Source: CAYOHR01 sp964512145
Lineage (GTDB): Bacteria > Bacteroidota > Bacteroidia > Flavobacteriales_G > JALEGO01
DNA length: 50,919 nt
Direction: 5' to 3'
NCBI GenBank assembly: GCA_964512145.1
Contig: CAZEIM010000020.1
Location: forward strand, 1 to 50,919
The notes under the pieces are model-generated. The model saw nothing but the letters and a program-made list of their open reading frames with translations, searched no databases and was not told the origin of the DNA. This document shows positions 8,474 through 17,277 of this stretch, piece after piece (positions within the stretch are counted from its first letter, which is position 1; each line of letters starts with the position of its first letter). The position numbers and the translations under genes were made by a program.

Positions 8474-9484
8474 TTAAGGTACTTCTACTCTATTTAGTAT
8501 TTCTTGGATAATATCTTCTGTAGTAATATTCTCTGCCTCTGCCTCATACGTTAATCCAATTCTGTGTCTTAATACATCTTTACAAACCGCACGTACATCT
8601 TCGGGTATTACATAACCTCTTCGTTTAATAAAAGCATATGTCTTTGAAGCTAGCGCTAGACTTATGCTTGCTCTTGGAGACCCCCCAAAACTAATGAGCG
8701 ACTCAAAATTGGGTAGAGAAAAATCTTTAGGATTTCTAGTAGCAAACACAATATCTACAATATACCTTTCAATTTTTTCATCCATATACACTTTTTTAAC
8801 GATATTACGTGCTTTTAAAATATCAGAAACTTGAACCACCGGACTCACTTTTGGCATTCCTTCGGGCGATAGATTTTGTCGAATAATCAGCTTTTCTTCT
8901 TCTTTTTTAGGATAACTTAACACTACTTTCAACATAAATCTATCCACCTGTGCTTCGGGTAATGGATAAGTCCCTTCTTGTTCAACAGGGTTTTGAGTAG
9001 CCATAACTAAAAAAGGTGAAGGTAATGGAAATGTATTTTCCCCAATGGTTACATGTCTTTCTTGCATTGCTTCAAGCAAAGCACTTTGAACTTTTGCAGG
9101 AGCTCTATTAATCTCATCTGCTAAAATAAAATTTGAAAAAATTGGTCCTTTTTTAACACTAAACTCATCATTTTTTTGATTGTATATCATGGTTCCAACT
9201 AAATCGGCAGGTAGTAAATCAGGCGTAAATTGTATTCGGCTAAAACCTGCCTGAATAGCTTGAGAAAGAGTTTTAATAGCTAAGGTTTTTGCTAACCCGG
9301 GAACACCTTCCAATAAAATATGGCCATCTGCTAGTAATGCAATTAATAGTCTTTCAATCATATACCTTTGTCCAACAATCACTTTATCCATTTCCATGGT
9401 TAACAGATCAACAAAAGCACTTTCTTTTTCTATCTCTTCATTTAATAATTTAATATCAATAGCGCTATTTTGAGTTACTTCCAT
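8474..9484 (-). CDS. moxR: MoxR-family AAA+ ATPase
   Basis: About 336 residues from the ATG at 9484 (MEVTQNSAID); a start at 9514 would add ten residues that lack family support. Walker A is GVPGLAKT (residues 60-67) and Walker B is FILADEINRAP, followed by KVQSALLEAMQE and the sensor region VMATQNPVEQEGTYPLPEAQ, all diagnostic of the MoxR family. MoxR proteins are ATP-driven chaperones that help assemble or metallate VWA-domain partners. Here it is the first gene of the operon that ends with batE, so its clients are probably BatA, BatB and the DUF58 protein. It is divergent from the MazG-like gene at 9591. Confidence 0.95.
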   Translation of the reverse strand: MEVTQNSAIDIKLLNEEIEKESAFVDLLTMEMDKVIVGQRYMIERLLIALLADGHILLEGVPGLAKTLAIKTLSQAIQAGFSRIQFTPDLLPADLVGTMIYNQKNDEFSVKKGPIFSNFILADEINRAPAKVQSALLEAMQERHVTIGENTFPLPSPFLVMATQNPVEQEGTYPLPEAQVDRFMLKVVLSYPKKEEEKLIIRQNLSPEGMPKVSPVVQVSDILKARNIVKKVYMDEKIERYIVDIVFATRNPKDFSLPNFESLISFGGSPRASISLALASKTYAFIKRRGYVIPEDVRAVCKDVLRHRIGLTYEAEAENITTEDIIQEILNRVEVP

Positions 9485-9539
9485 ACAAAATAATTTTTTC
9501 GTAAAAGTGAGCATTTGATTTATTTAAAAAATTTAAAGC

Positions 9540-9569
9540 TTGTTAAAAAAAGTTAATTCACTATTTTTG
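9540..9569 (+). promoter_or_regulatory. Promoter of the MazG-like gene
   Basis: TTG (9540-9542), a 19-base spacer and TATTTTTG (9562-9569) match the Bacteroidota TTG-N19-TAnnTTTG consensus exactly. The element ends 21 bases before the ATG at 9591. Confidence 0.7.
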
Positions 9570-9590
9570 AACAACAAGAACTAAAACGTT

Positions 9591-9992
9591 ATGAAACAAA
9601 CATCCCTAGAAGATTTAATAAATTGTGTTCGTGAATTTCACGATGCATTTGGCATAAAGAATAATGAGCAGCCAAGCTTAATAAACCAAGAAACTGAAGC
9701 TTTGCTCCGATATAAATTAATGAGAGAGGAAAATGAAGAATATTTAGAAGCTTGTCAAAAAAATGATTTAACAGAAATAGCAGATGCATTAGGCGATCAA
9801 TTGTATATATTATTTGGGACTATACTAAAACACGGCTTACAAGATAAAATAATTGACATATTTAAAGAAATACACGCAAGTAATATGAGTAAATTAGATG
9901 AAGATGGTAAACCTATTTTTAGAGAGGATGGAAAAGTATTAAAAAGCAAACTGTACTTTAAGCCTGATATAGCAAAAATTATTAGCTGTTAA
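9591..9992 (+). CDS. MazG-like all-alpha nucleotide pyrophosphohydrolase
   Basis: The 133-residue protein matches small all-alpha NTP pyrophosphatases (MazG/HisE/dUTPase-2 superfamily). The key acidic metal-binding pattern is present: LMREENEEYLEA (an EExxE-type helix, residues about 44-55) and EIADALGDQLYILFG (an E-x2-DxxxD-type helix, about 62-76). Such enzymes hydrolyse nucleoside triphosphates to monophosphates and pyrophosphate, often as house-cleaning. The C-terminal SKLDEDGKPIFREDGKVLKS segment is typical of Bacteroidota and phage members. It has its own strong promoter and lies 71 bases upstream of a DoxX-like gene. The substrate cannot be predicted from sequence. Confidence 0.82.
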   Translation: MKQTSLEDLINCVREFHDAFGIKNNEQPSLINQETEALLRYKLMREENEEYLEACQKNDLTEIADALGDQLYILFGTILKHGLQDKIIDIFKEIHASNMSKLDEDGKPIFREDGKVLKSKLYFKPDIAKIISC

Positions 9993-10041
9993 TTTTTACT
10001 AATAACTCATAATAATTAAATATGTAATGTGATTTTCGTAA

Positions 10042-10049
10042 TATATTTG
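10042..10049 (+). promoter_or_regulatory. Putative -7 element for the DoxX-like gene
   Basis: TATATTTG fits TAnnTTTG and lies 14 bases before the ATG at 10064. I see no clear TTG at the -33 position, so this is weaker than the 9540 promoter. Confidence 0.4.
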
Positions 10050-10063
10050 AGTAAACTTTTACT

Positions 10064-11332
10064 ATGAAAATACTGGTATATATTTCTAGAATTTTAACCG
10101 GATCGCTATTTATCGTTTCAGGGTTAATAAAGGCAAACGACCCATTAGGTTTTTCTTATAAGTTACAGGAATATTTTTCTCCCGATGTATTAAATTTACC
10201 TTTTTTAGATTCTTATGCCCTCGAACTTTCAGTGTTTATTTGCGTTGCAGAAATTTTACTGGGATTTGCCGTATTGTTAGGTGCTTGGATGCGCTTTGTA
10301 AGTTGGAACTTACTGATCATGATTTTGTTTTTTACATTTTTAACATTTTATTCAGCTTATTTTAATAAAGTAACCGATTGTGGGTGTTTTGGAGATGCTA
10401 TAAAACTTACACCCTGGCAATCATTTTATAAAGATATAGTTTTGCTCATCTTTACATTAATCATATTTATTCAAAACAAAGCTATTAAATTAAACACTAC
10501 GTTAGAAGATTTTATTATTTCTTTATTATCTGTAATAATTATTGCCTGGTTTTCTTTTAGTATAATACATTGGGATTTTCCATTTTACTTTACTAGTATT
10601 ATTCTAATAATTTTAGTTCTTATAAAAAATAGTAAAAAAATTAAAAATCCTGAATGGGTTTTAGCTTTACTTACGACTATTGCATCGATTTATTTTAGCA
10701 TTCATGTGTTAGTACATTTACCAATTAAAGACTTTAGACCATTTGCTATTGGCAAAAGCATTAAAGAGGGAATGAAATTACCAGATGGAGCAAAGCCCGA
10801 CAAATTTGAAACAATTTTAACCTATAAAAATTTAAAAACAGGAGAATCTAAAGATTTTAACTTAAATAATTACCCTTGGCAAGATACATTAAATTGGAAA
10901 TGGGAAAAAACAGAAAGTAAACTGATTGAAAAAGGAGATCACCCTCCTATTCATGATTTTAACCTATTTGATTCTGACGGAAATGATATTACAGAGGATG
11001 TGCTTTCTGAACCCTATATATTTTTAATTATTTCTCATGATATAAACAAAGCACGAGTAGCTAATTTAAATAACATAAAAAACTTAGCAAAAGAAGCATT
11101 TAATGCAGGATATTACGTTTATGGTGTAACTGCATCTTCTCATAACGATACTGAAAATTTCAGACATGAGCATCAACTTGAGTTTGATTATTTAACTGCG
11201 GATCAAACCGTTTTAAAAACAATTATTCGTTCAAATCCGGGTATTGTATTGTTAAAAGAAGGTACGGTAATAGGAAAATGGAGTAATTACGATTGCCCTA
11301 GTTTTGAGGAAATAAAAAAAATTATATCATGA
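10064..11332 (+). CDS. DoxX/MauE-like membrane protein with thioredoxin-like C-terminus
   Basis: The 422-residue product has an N-terminal four-helix DoxX/MauE-type membrane domain (about 1-145, with SGLIKANDPLGFSYKLQEYF and the CGCFGD motif near 107), additional helices (about 150-205), then a soluble domain (about 285-422) with a thioredoxin-like fold pattern (EPYIFLIISHD, GYYVYGVTASS, PGIVLLKEGTVIGKW) but no CxxC. The architecture matches the widespread Bacteroidota family exemplified by BT_3928. CxC in the membrane domain suggests a redox-linked function; this is inference. It overlaps dapA by four bases (ATGA) and follows a pyrophosphohydrolase gene, an arrangement I recall from other Bacteroidota. 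Confidence 0.8.
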   Translation: MKILVYISRILTGSLFIVSGLIKANDPLGFSYKLQEYFSPDVLNLPFLDSYALELSVFICVAEILLGFAVLLGAWMRFVSWNLLIMILFFTFLTFYSAYFNKVTDCGCFGDAIKLTPWQSFYKDIVLLIFTLIIFIQNKAIKLNTTLEDFIISLLSVIIIAWFSFSIIHWDFPFYFTSIILIILVLIKNSKKIKNPEWVLALLTTIASIYFSIHVLVHLPIKDFRPFAIGKSIKEGMKLPDGAKPDKFETILTYKNLKTGESKDFNLNNYPWQDTLNWKWEKTESKLIEKGDHPPIHDFNLFDSDGNDITEDVLSEPYIFLIISHDINKARVANLNNIKNLAKEAFNAGYYVYGVTASSHNDTENFRHEHQLEFDYLTADQTVLKTIIRSNPGIVLLKEGTVIGKWSNYDCPSFEEIKKIIS

Positions 11333-12216
11333 GCAAAAAAAAACTTACCGGAGTTGGAACTGCACTTGTAACTCCTTTTACTGATAAAGGGAATATTGAT
11401 TACAAAGCTTTTGAGAAATTAATCGATCATAATATAAACCATGGCATACATTATTTAGTATTACATGGTACAACTGGTGAAACGGTAACTCTTTCGAAAA
11501 AAGAGCGTATTGAATCTTTTAATTTTGCTATTGAGTATATAAACAACAGAGTACCTCTTGTATTAGGAATTGGAGGAAATAACACCTATGAACTCATTAA
11601 AGAATTTGAGTGGTTCGATTTAAAAAAAGTTTCCGCAATTTTATCCGCAAGTCCTGCGTACAATAAACCCTCACAAAAAGGGATTATAGAACATTATAAA
11701 GTGTTGGCTGAATATTCTCCCTCTCCTATTCTATTATATAATGTTCCCGGCAGAACTTGTTCAAACATATCAGCTGAAACAACTATAAATTTAGCGAAAG
11801 AAGTAAAAAATATAATCGGTATTAAAGAAGCTTCAGGTAATTTAAATCAAATATCTTACATCATACATAACAAACCAAAAGACTTTTTAGTTATAAGCGG
11901 TGATGATGCCTTAACATTGCCTATTTTATCGTTGGGGGGTGATGGAGTTATTTCAGTACTAACTAATGCATTTCCAAAAGACTTTAGCAAAATGATAGAA
12001 TATATTTGGAATGAAAAACTAGAAAAAGCTCAAAAAATTCATCATACATACACCCAATTAATCGATTTATTATTTGCGGAAAATAATCCGGCAGGAATTA
12101 AAGCCGCTTTAGAAATTATAGGGATAGGGAAGGCAAATCTGCGATTACCCTTGGTAAATATATCGGATGCACTTTACAAAAAAATAAAAGAAGAGATAAA
12201 AAAAATTCAGAACTAA
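11329..12216 (+). CDS. dapA: 4-hydroxy-tetrahydrodipicolinate synthase
   Basis: The 295-residue TIM-barrel enzyme condenses pyruvate with aspartate semialdehyde in the lysine/diaminopimelate pathway. The Schiff-base lysine is K166 in GIKEASG, the catalytic tyrosine is Y137 in LLYNVPGRT, and the substrate loop HGTTGET is at 46-52. Length and N-terminus (GVGTALVTPF) fit the family. Its start overlaps the preceding membrane-protein gene (ATGA), so it is probably cotranscribed. It converges with the membrane protein gene at 12244, with a 27-base gap in which I see no terminator. Confidence 0.96.
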   Translation: MSKKKLTGVGTALVTPFTDKGNIDYKAFEKLIDHNINHGIHYLVLHGTTGETVTLSKKERIESFNFAIEYINNRVPLVLGIGGNNTYELIKEFEWFDLKKVSAILSASPAYNKPSQKGIIEHYKVLAEYSPSPILLYNVPGRTCSNISAETTINLAKEVKNIIGIKEASGNLNQISYIIHNKPKDFLVISGDDALTLPILSLGGDGVISVLTNAFPKDFSKMIEYIWNEKLEKAQKIHHTYTQLIDLLFAENNPAGIKAALEIIGIGKANLRLPLVNISDALYKKIKEEIKKIQN

Positions 12217-12243
12217 TGTTTAAAAAATAAATTTAGCATTATA

Positions 12244-14028
12244 CTATTTCTTAATATAAATATCTATATCCTCAAATGTAATCGCCTTTACATAAGGAAG
12301 GTTTCCTTTCTTTAAATTTTCATAAAAATAATGCTTATTTAAAAAATCCTCCGATTTGCCTCTTAAAAATTGCTCCGATTTTTCTTTCGATGAAAATCTG
12401 GCACTTATTCGAGTGATTATGATAACATCAGGTTGCTCAACGGCAACCATTAAACTATCCATACCCCAGCATTCTTTATAATTTTGAAAATCCCAAGGAA
12501 CATACGCATAATAATCGGCCATAATTTTTTTATCCAATGAAATATTTTGTAATAGCCAGTCTCCTCCTTTAATAACCGAAGTCTCTTCTCTAGATAAAAA
12601 TACACTGCGTTTACTGAAAAATTCAGAAATATTTTGAGACAAAATATGTACTAGTAGTAAAAAGGAAACATAAGCTGATTTAGGAAAATATTGCCAAGCT
12701 TTAAAAATAAATACCAAAGAAAAAATCCAAAAAACAGGCATAAAAGTGAGTAAATAATGCTCAAATCCAGCTCTAACAGTAAAAAACACATATAGCATAT
12801 TTAAAGAACACCATATCCATAAAATCCAGTCGAGAGTCATTTTTTTATCCTTTATTAAGTAATATAAAATCAAAAAAGAATGTAACACAAAAAAAAGAAT
12901 AAGCATCCAATGTCCAATAGAATGACCCGACATTAATTTTAGCCAATGTAAAATTCCAAATTCTCCGGAAAACCAATGTCCTTGAGAAATTTTATAGCCT
13001 GTTTCTTCTTCAAAATTGAGTATTAAAAACAAAAAGGAATAGTTTTTACTTAGCTCTGGTGAAGTAAAAAAAAACGCAATAGAAAACAGAAACAAACCCG
13101 AAATTAAAATATTAAATGCATTTAATATTTTTTTAAAAACTATTTTATACTTAATAAATAGAAAAGGGAAAAAAACAGTCAATTTTAAAAACAATACTAA
13201 ATATATTAGTCTGTGTATAACCCCAAACATTTTAACAATTTCAGTTTTTTGAAGAGAATCTGTGGAAATGTATTTTTGAATAAAAATCGGATCAGTATAT
13301 TGAATCAAATAGTATATTGAAATCCAAAAAAGTAATTCGAATAAAAATGAATAAGAGTTATTTTTAGAATCACTTACATAACCGATTATAGCAATTAGCA
13401 AAACAGGGAGCATAAAAACACCAAAAAATTTAGTACTAAACGCTAACCCCGACAAAAAGAACGACATTATAAAATACCTTCTTTTTTTTAATTGAAAAGC
13501 CTGAATAATAAAAAATAATGCACCAAGTAAAAGTGATAATTGCATGCTATCCGGATGGGCATTTGTGGCATTAAAAAAGAAATCATAATAGCCAAAAAAT
13601 ATACTAAAAACCACCCCTACAGAAAACCAAAAATGTTGAGTTAAAGCCATTGCAATTCCAAAAATGGTGCATAAGCTTAGTAGTGCAAAAAAGCAAGACA
13701 CCGCACGTAAGCAAATAATAATATGTTGGTGAGTAATTTCGGAAGACGGATATAAATACAACAATGTAGAATGTGCTAAATTAAAATACGCATCCCCATA
13801 TATTTTTTGTTGAACTTGCCTGTTTTCTGTAACAGCTTCTTTAATAATTTCTAAACACATGGCCTCATCCGAATCAAAAGCAGCAACCATTCTTCGATCA
13901 TTCGTAGCTGTTTTAATGGGTATAACATATATCCAAAAAAACACTCCTAAAAACAATATCCAAAATATATTTTTAGCACCTCTAGAGTTAAAGAATAACA
14001 TTAGCTTATTTACTTGCATTGGCACCAA
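12244..14028 (-). CDS. GT-C-like polytopic membrane glycosyltransferase, uncharacterised
   Basis: The 594-residue protein has about 11-12 hydrophobic segments and a C-terminal soluble region of about 110 residues. After the first helix it carries DSDEAMCLEI, an acidic motif in the first external loop as in GT-C enzymes (ArnT/PMT/GT39 type), and the second-loop region has a typical SDHxx-like segment near NATNAHPDSMQLS. I infer a lipid-phosphate-sugar-dependent glycosyltransferase of the inner membrane. The acceptor is unknown. The start is ambiguous: in-frame ATGs at 14028, 14019 (MQVNK) and 14001 (MLFF) are all possible. It stops with TAG. It stands alone between dapA and the aldehyde dehydrogenase gene. 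Confidence 0.7.
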   Translation of the reverse strand: MVPMQVNKLMLFFNSRGAKNIFWILFLGVFFWIYVIPIKTATNDRRMVAAFDSDEAMCLEIIKEAVTENRQVQQKIYGDAYFNLAHSTLLYLYPSSEITHQHIIICLRAVSCFFALLSLCTIFGIAMALTQHFWFSVGVVFSIFFGYYDFFFNATNAHPDSMQLSLLLGALFFIIQAFQLKKRRYFIMSFFLSGLAFSTKFFGVFMLPVLLIAIIGYVSDSKNNSYSFLFELLFWISIYYLIQYTDPIFIQKYISTDSLQKTEIVKMFGVIHRLIYLVLFLKLTVFFPFLFIKYKIVFKKILNAFNILISGLFLFSIAFFFTSPELSKNYSFLFLILNFEEETGYKISQGHWFSGEFGILHWLKLMSGHSIGHWMLILFFVLHSFLILYYLIKDKKMTLDWILWIWCSLNMLYVFFTVRAGFEHYLLTFMPVFWIFSLVFIFKAWQYFPKSAYVSFLLLVHILSQNISEFFSKRSVFLSREETSVIKGGDWLLQNISLDKKIMADYYAYVPWDFQNYKECWGMDSLMVAVEQPDVIIITRISARFSSKEKSEQFLRGKSEDFLNKHYFYENLKKGNLPYVKAITFEDIDIYIKK

Positions 14029-14118
14029 ATTATTAAAAATATTGGCAAACTAAAAAATAATCCTATTTAAATTAGATGATTTATTGTTATTTTTACATAC
14101 ATACAAAAGTATACGTTT

Positions 14119-15540
14119 ATGACACAAACAGAAGAAGTAAATACTCTAGTTAAAAACATACGTGATTTTTCTAAAATAGTTGAAAAACAACGATTATTTT
14201 TTAATTCAGGCCAAACTAAACCCTACCTTTTTAGAGTTAAACAACTACAAACTCTTAAAGAAGCATTAATAAAACATACTTCAAATTTGCAAGATGCTTT
14301 ATATAAAGATTTAAAAAAATCGCCTTTTGAATCTTATACAGCCGAAATTGGAATCACCATTAGTGATATTGAATACAACATTAAAAACTTAAAGAAATGG
14401 ATAACCCCAAAAAGAGTTCACACACCTCTATTTTTTCAACCTGGTAAAAGTAAAATACTATTTGAACCATATGGTGTATCATTAATCATTTCTCCTTGGA
14501 ATTATCCGGTAAAAAATTTATTGGGGCCGGCACTTGGCTCTATGGCTGCTGGAAACACCATTATTTTAAAACCCTCTGAAATTTCTTTTCACACCTCTCA
14601 AGCAGTTGCAAATATGATTCAAGAGTATTTCCCTGCAGAATATATGACGGTAATTGAAGGGGGAGCTCAAGAATCAGAAAAATTGCTCCAAGAAAAATTT
14701 GACCATATTTTTTTTACAGGGGGAACAGAAATTGGAAAGATTATATATCAAGCAGCAGCCAAAAATCTAACTCCATGCACCTTAGAATTAGGAGGAAAAA
14801 GTCCCACCGTAGTTGACAAAAACATTTCCCTCGATGTAGCGGCTAAACGCATCGTTTGGGGTAAATTTTATAACACGGGACAAACCTGTGTCGCTCCTGA
14901 TTATGTATTGGTACATAAAGATATAAAAGAGGCCTTTACTCAAAAATTAGCCCAATATGTAAAGCGGTTTTTTACAGAAAATCCAAATAATAGCAAAGAT
15001 TATGGCAGAATTATTTCTCAAAAACACTTTCAGCGCCTCAAATCTTTAATTAAGGGAGATGTGTTAATTGGTGGCGATAGCAATGAAGAAGAAAAATATA
15101 TTGCACCTACTATTATCAATAATGTTTCTGAAGATGCTCCGGTTATGCAACAAGAAATTTTTGGCCCCATTTTACCTATTCTTGAATTTAGTCATGTACA
15201 AGAAGCAACCGATTTTATAAATAAAAGAGAAAAACCGCTGGCATTATATATTTTCTCAAACGATACTACATTTATAGATTTTATTGTACAAAATACATCT
15301 TCGGGTGGGGTTTGTGTAAATGAAACCATCATGCACATGGTTCCTCCTCAAATGCCTTTTGGAGGAGTTGGGAATAGTGGACTTGGAGGAGCGTATAACG
15401 GATTTTACGGTTTTGAAACATTTTCACACAAGAAACCCATTATGAAAAAAAGCTTTGCATTAGACTCAGATTTTAAATACCCACCATACACAACAAAAAA
15501 ACAAAACTTTATTAAGTTCGCCATTCGAAAACTTATATAA
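14119..15540 (+). CDS. Aldehyde dehydrogenase, ALDH3-like
   Basis: The 473-residue NAD(P)-dependent aldehyde dehydrogenase has all catalytic landmarks: SPWNYPVKN (residues about 128-136), general base E223 in LELGGKSP, nucleophile C257 in FYNTGQTCVAP, and QEIFGPILPI. The short N-terminus and the C-terminal YPPYT.KK segment are typical of the class-3 (fatty/aromatic aldehyde) branch. The likely reaction is oxidation of medium- or long-chain aldehydes to acids. The next gene follows after one base, so the two are probably cotranscribed. Substrate is inferred from family only. Confidence 0.92.
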   Translation: MTQTEEVNTLVKNIRDFSKIVEKQRLFFNSGQTKPYLFRVKQLQTLKEALIKHTSNLQDALYKDLKKSPFESYTAEIGITISDIEYNIKNLKKWITPKRVHTPLFFQPGKSKILFEPYGVSLIISPWNYPVKNLLGPALGSMAAGNTIILKPSEISFHTSQAVANMIQEYFPAEYMTVIEGGAQESEKLLQEKFDHIFFTGGTEIGKIIYQAAAKNLTPCTLELGGKSPTVVDKNISLDVAAKRIVWGKFYNTGQTCVAPDYVLVHKDIKEAFTQKLAQYVKRFFTENPNNSKDYGRIISQKHFQRLKSLIKGDVLIGGDSNEEEKYIAPTIINNVSEDAPVMQQEIFGPILPILEFSHVQEATDFINKREKPLALYIFSNDTTFIDFIVQNTSSGGVCVNETIMHMVPPQMPFGGVGNSGLGGAYNGFYGFETFSHKKPIMKKSFALDSDFKYPPYTTKKQNFIKFAIRKLI

Positions 15541-15541
15541 T

Positions 15542-16054
15542 ATGGCTCTAATATTACCCGTTCAAGGTATTTCACCAATCTTTGGAAAAGATTGTTTTAT
15601 AGCAGAAAATGCTACCATTGTAGGAAATGTAAAAATGGGCAACTCTTGTAGCGTATGGTTTAATGCGGTTATTCGAGGGGATGTTCATTCTATTGAAATT
15701 GGCAATGAAGTAAATATTCAAGATCATGCCATGATTCATTGCACGTATCAAAAAGCGAATACTATAATTGGTCACAACGTATCCATTGGCCACAGAGCAA
15801 TTGTTCATGGTTGCACAATTTGTGATGACGTATTAATTGGCATGGGTGCCATTGTCATGGATAAAGCAATTATCCATTCCCACAGTATTATTGCTGCCGG
15901 GGCTGTAGTTTTAGAAAATACCATAGTAGAAAGCGGAAGTATTTATGCCGGAGTTCCGGCAAAAAAAGTAAAGGAATTACCCATAGAAGAAATTCAAAAA
16001 ATTACCTTAGGAACGGCAAAAAATTATGTCATGTATAAGGGATGGTTTATCTAA
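15542..16054 (+). CDS. Gamma-carbonic anhydrase-like hexapeptide-repeat protein
   Basis: The 170-residue protein consists of left-handed beta-helix hexapeptide repeats (CFIAENATIVGNVKMG, IEIGNEVNIQDHAMIH, TIIGHNVSIGHRAIVHG). The three zinc-ligand-type histidines of the gamma-CA/YrdA/PaaY family are present in MIHC, SIGH and IVHG. It ends with the usual family segment GVPAKKVKELP. Family members are trimeric metalloproteins; many lack measurable carbonic anhydrase activity, so the reaction is uncertain. It begins one base after the aldehyde dehydrogenase stop. Confidence 0.9.
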   Translation: MALILPVQGISPIFGKDCFIAENATIVGNVKMGNSCSVWFNAVIRGDVHSIEIGNEVNIQDHAMIHCTYQKANTIIGHNVSIGHRAIVHGCTICDDVLIGMGAIVMDKAIIHSHSIIAAGAVVLENTIVESGSIYAGVPAKKVKELPIEEIQKITLGTAKNYVMYKGWFI

Positions 16055-16114
16055 AAAAATATTTTTCTAGCAATACATTATAATATATTGAATTATATAC
16101 TCGTTTTATAGATT

Positions 16115-16732
16115 ATGATTATTAATAAATTTAACTTCTTTTGTTGTTTACTATTTTGTTATTTAAGTTGTTATAGTCAGGAAAACTACAATAAAGGCCG
16201 GTTAACTCTTGGTTCAAGAGCAACTTTTAGTATGTTTGAAGAGGATCAATCAAATAATGGCTTAGGGGTTGGTGGGCAATTTAGAATACAACTTACTGAA
16301 AGAGTAAATACAGAATGGTTTGCGGATTATTTTAAAACAGGTATTCAAAACATAGGTAATAGAAACACAGGTCATATTGGTTGGTCTGTTATGTATTATA
16401 TTTTAAACCCAACCACAGTTAACTCAAAAAAAATACAGCCTTATTTAATGATGGGGCATTGTTTTGATTATGCCAACTATCAATTTTATAAAAATAATCA
16501 AACATTTAGTCGTTGGACATCCGCAATTCAAGGAGGATTAGGTACACATGTCAAGATAAATAATAAAGTTGAATGTAGTATAGCAACTCAATACATGACG
16601 CATTTAGGAAATCATTTGCATATTCATGAAGTAAACGATAGCTATGAGATTCATCAAGAAAATTCTCTTTCACTGCATGGCCATCTACTATTTACCTTAA
16701 GTATTAATTATATGTTGGGGAAATTATGGTGA
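16115..16732 (+). CDS. Exported outer-membrane-like protein, unknown
   Basis: I do not recognise a family. The 205-residue product has a signal peptide (FFCCLLFCYLSCYSQ) and alternating hydrophobic/polar beta strands (FRIQLTERVNTEWFADYF, WSVMYYILNP, YLMMGHCFDYANY) that end in an aromatic-rich terminal strand (LLFTLSINYMLGKLW). This suggests a small outer-membrane beta barrel of about eight strands. The stop overlaps the next gene's start by seven bases, so the two are a coupled pair. Confidence 0.65.
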   Translation: MIINKFNFFCCLLFCYLSCYSQENYNKGRLTLGSRATFSMFEEDQSNNGLGVGGQFRIQLTERVNTEWFADYFKTGIQNIGNRNTGHIGWSVMYYILNPTTVNSKKIQPYLMMGHCFDYANYQFYKNNQTFSRWTSAIQGGLGTHVKINNKVECSIATQYMTHLGNHLHIHEVNDSYEIHQENSLSLHGHLLFTLSINYMLGKLW

Positions 16733-17277
16733 AAAGTTTTTGTTTTATTATGATTCTTTTCGCTTCTAAAAATAGTATTGCTAATGATATTTTTAGGCGA
16801 GAAGGTCAGCTAAAGTTTACTACAACTATTAGCCCCACATGGTATTCCACAAAAGGAAATGCGGTTTTTTTAAGTAGTCATTTAGAATATTTTACAAATG
16901 AAAAATTTAGTTTTAAAGGAGAAAATCATACATTGGTGAGCAGTTCATATAAAACACCCATTAAAAGTAAATTTCAATCATATTTAACATTTGGAGGCTT
17001 GTATCATTTCACTAAATCAAAAATGGATATTTATGTAGGGTTACATCAAGGAGTATTATTTACAAAAAACGAGTATAGTACATTAAACAAACCTAGTATT
17101 TTTCCAAATTTTTCTATTAATATAGGCAGCACATTTTTTCTAACCGAATACTTTCATTTTTTTATTGACATAAAAAATATTTACACTCCTATTTATCAAA
17201 TGGAAAATAATATTAATGTCCATGCCTTTTTTGTTTCTACCGGACTAAGTTTTGGATTAAATTTAAAAAGAAAGTAG
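16726..17277 (+). CDS. Exported outer-membrane-like protein, unknown
   Basis: The 183-residue product overlaps the previous gene and has the same style: a signal peptide (MVKSFCFIMILFASKNSIA), then amphipathic beta strands (LKFTTTISPTWYSTKGNA, MDIYVGLHQGVLF, FHFFIDIKNIYTPIYQ) and a closing strand ending FGLNLKRK. Probably a small beta-barrel partner of the upstream protein; function unknown. It ends in TAG and its last 15 bases overlap the convergent rpe gene. Confidence 0.6.
   Translation: MVKSFCFIMILFASKNSIANDIFRREGQLKFTTTISPTWYSTKGNAVFLSSHLEYFTNEKFSFKGENHTLVSSSYKTPIKSKFQSYLTFGGLYHFTKSKMDIYVGLHQGVLFTKNEYSTLNKPSIFPNFSINIGSTFFLTEYFHFFIDIKNIYTPIYQMENNINVHAFFVSTGLSFGLNLKRK

Noticed and set aside
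7984..8511. 175-residue plus-strand frame opposite the DUF58 gene
   Set aside because: Antisense to a well-conserved gene, no recognisable motif, no promoter.
1273..9484. MoxR/VWA operon as a ternary anti-phage defence system
   Set aside because: Gene content and order match the classical Bat operon, with TPR, BatD and SH3 proteins and no nuclease or effector gene.
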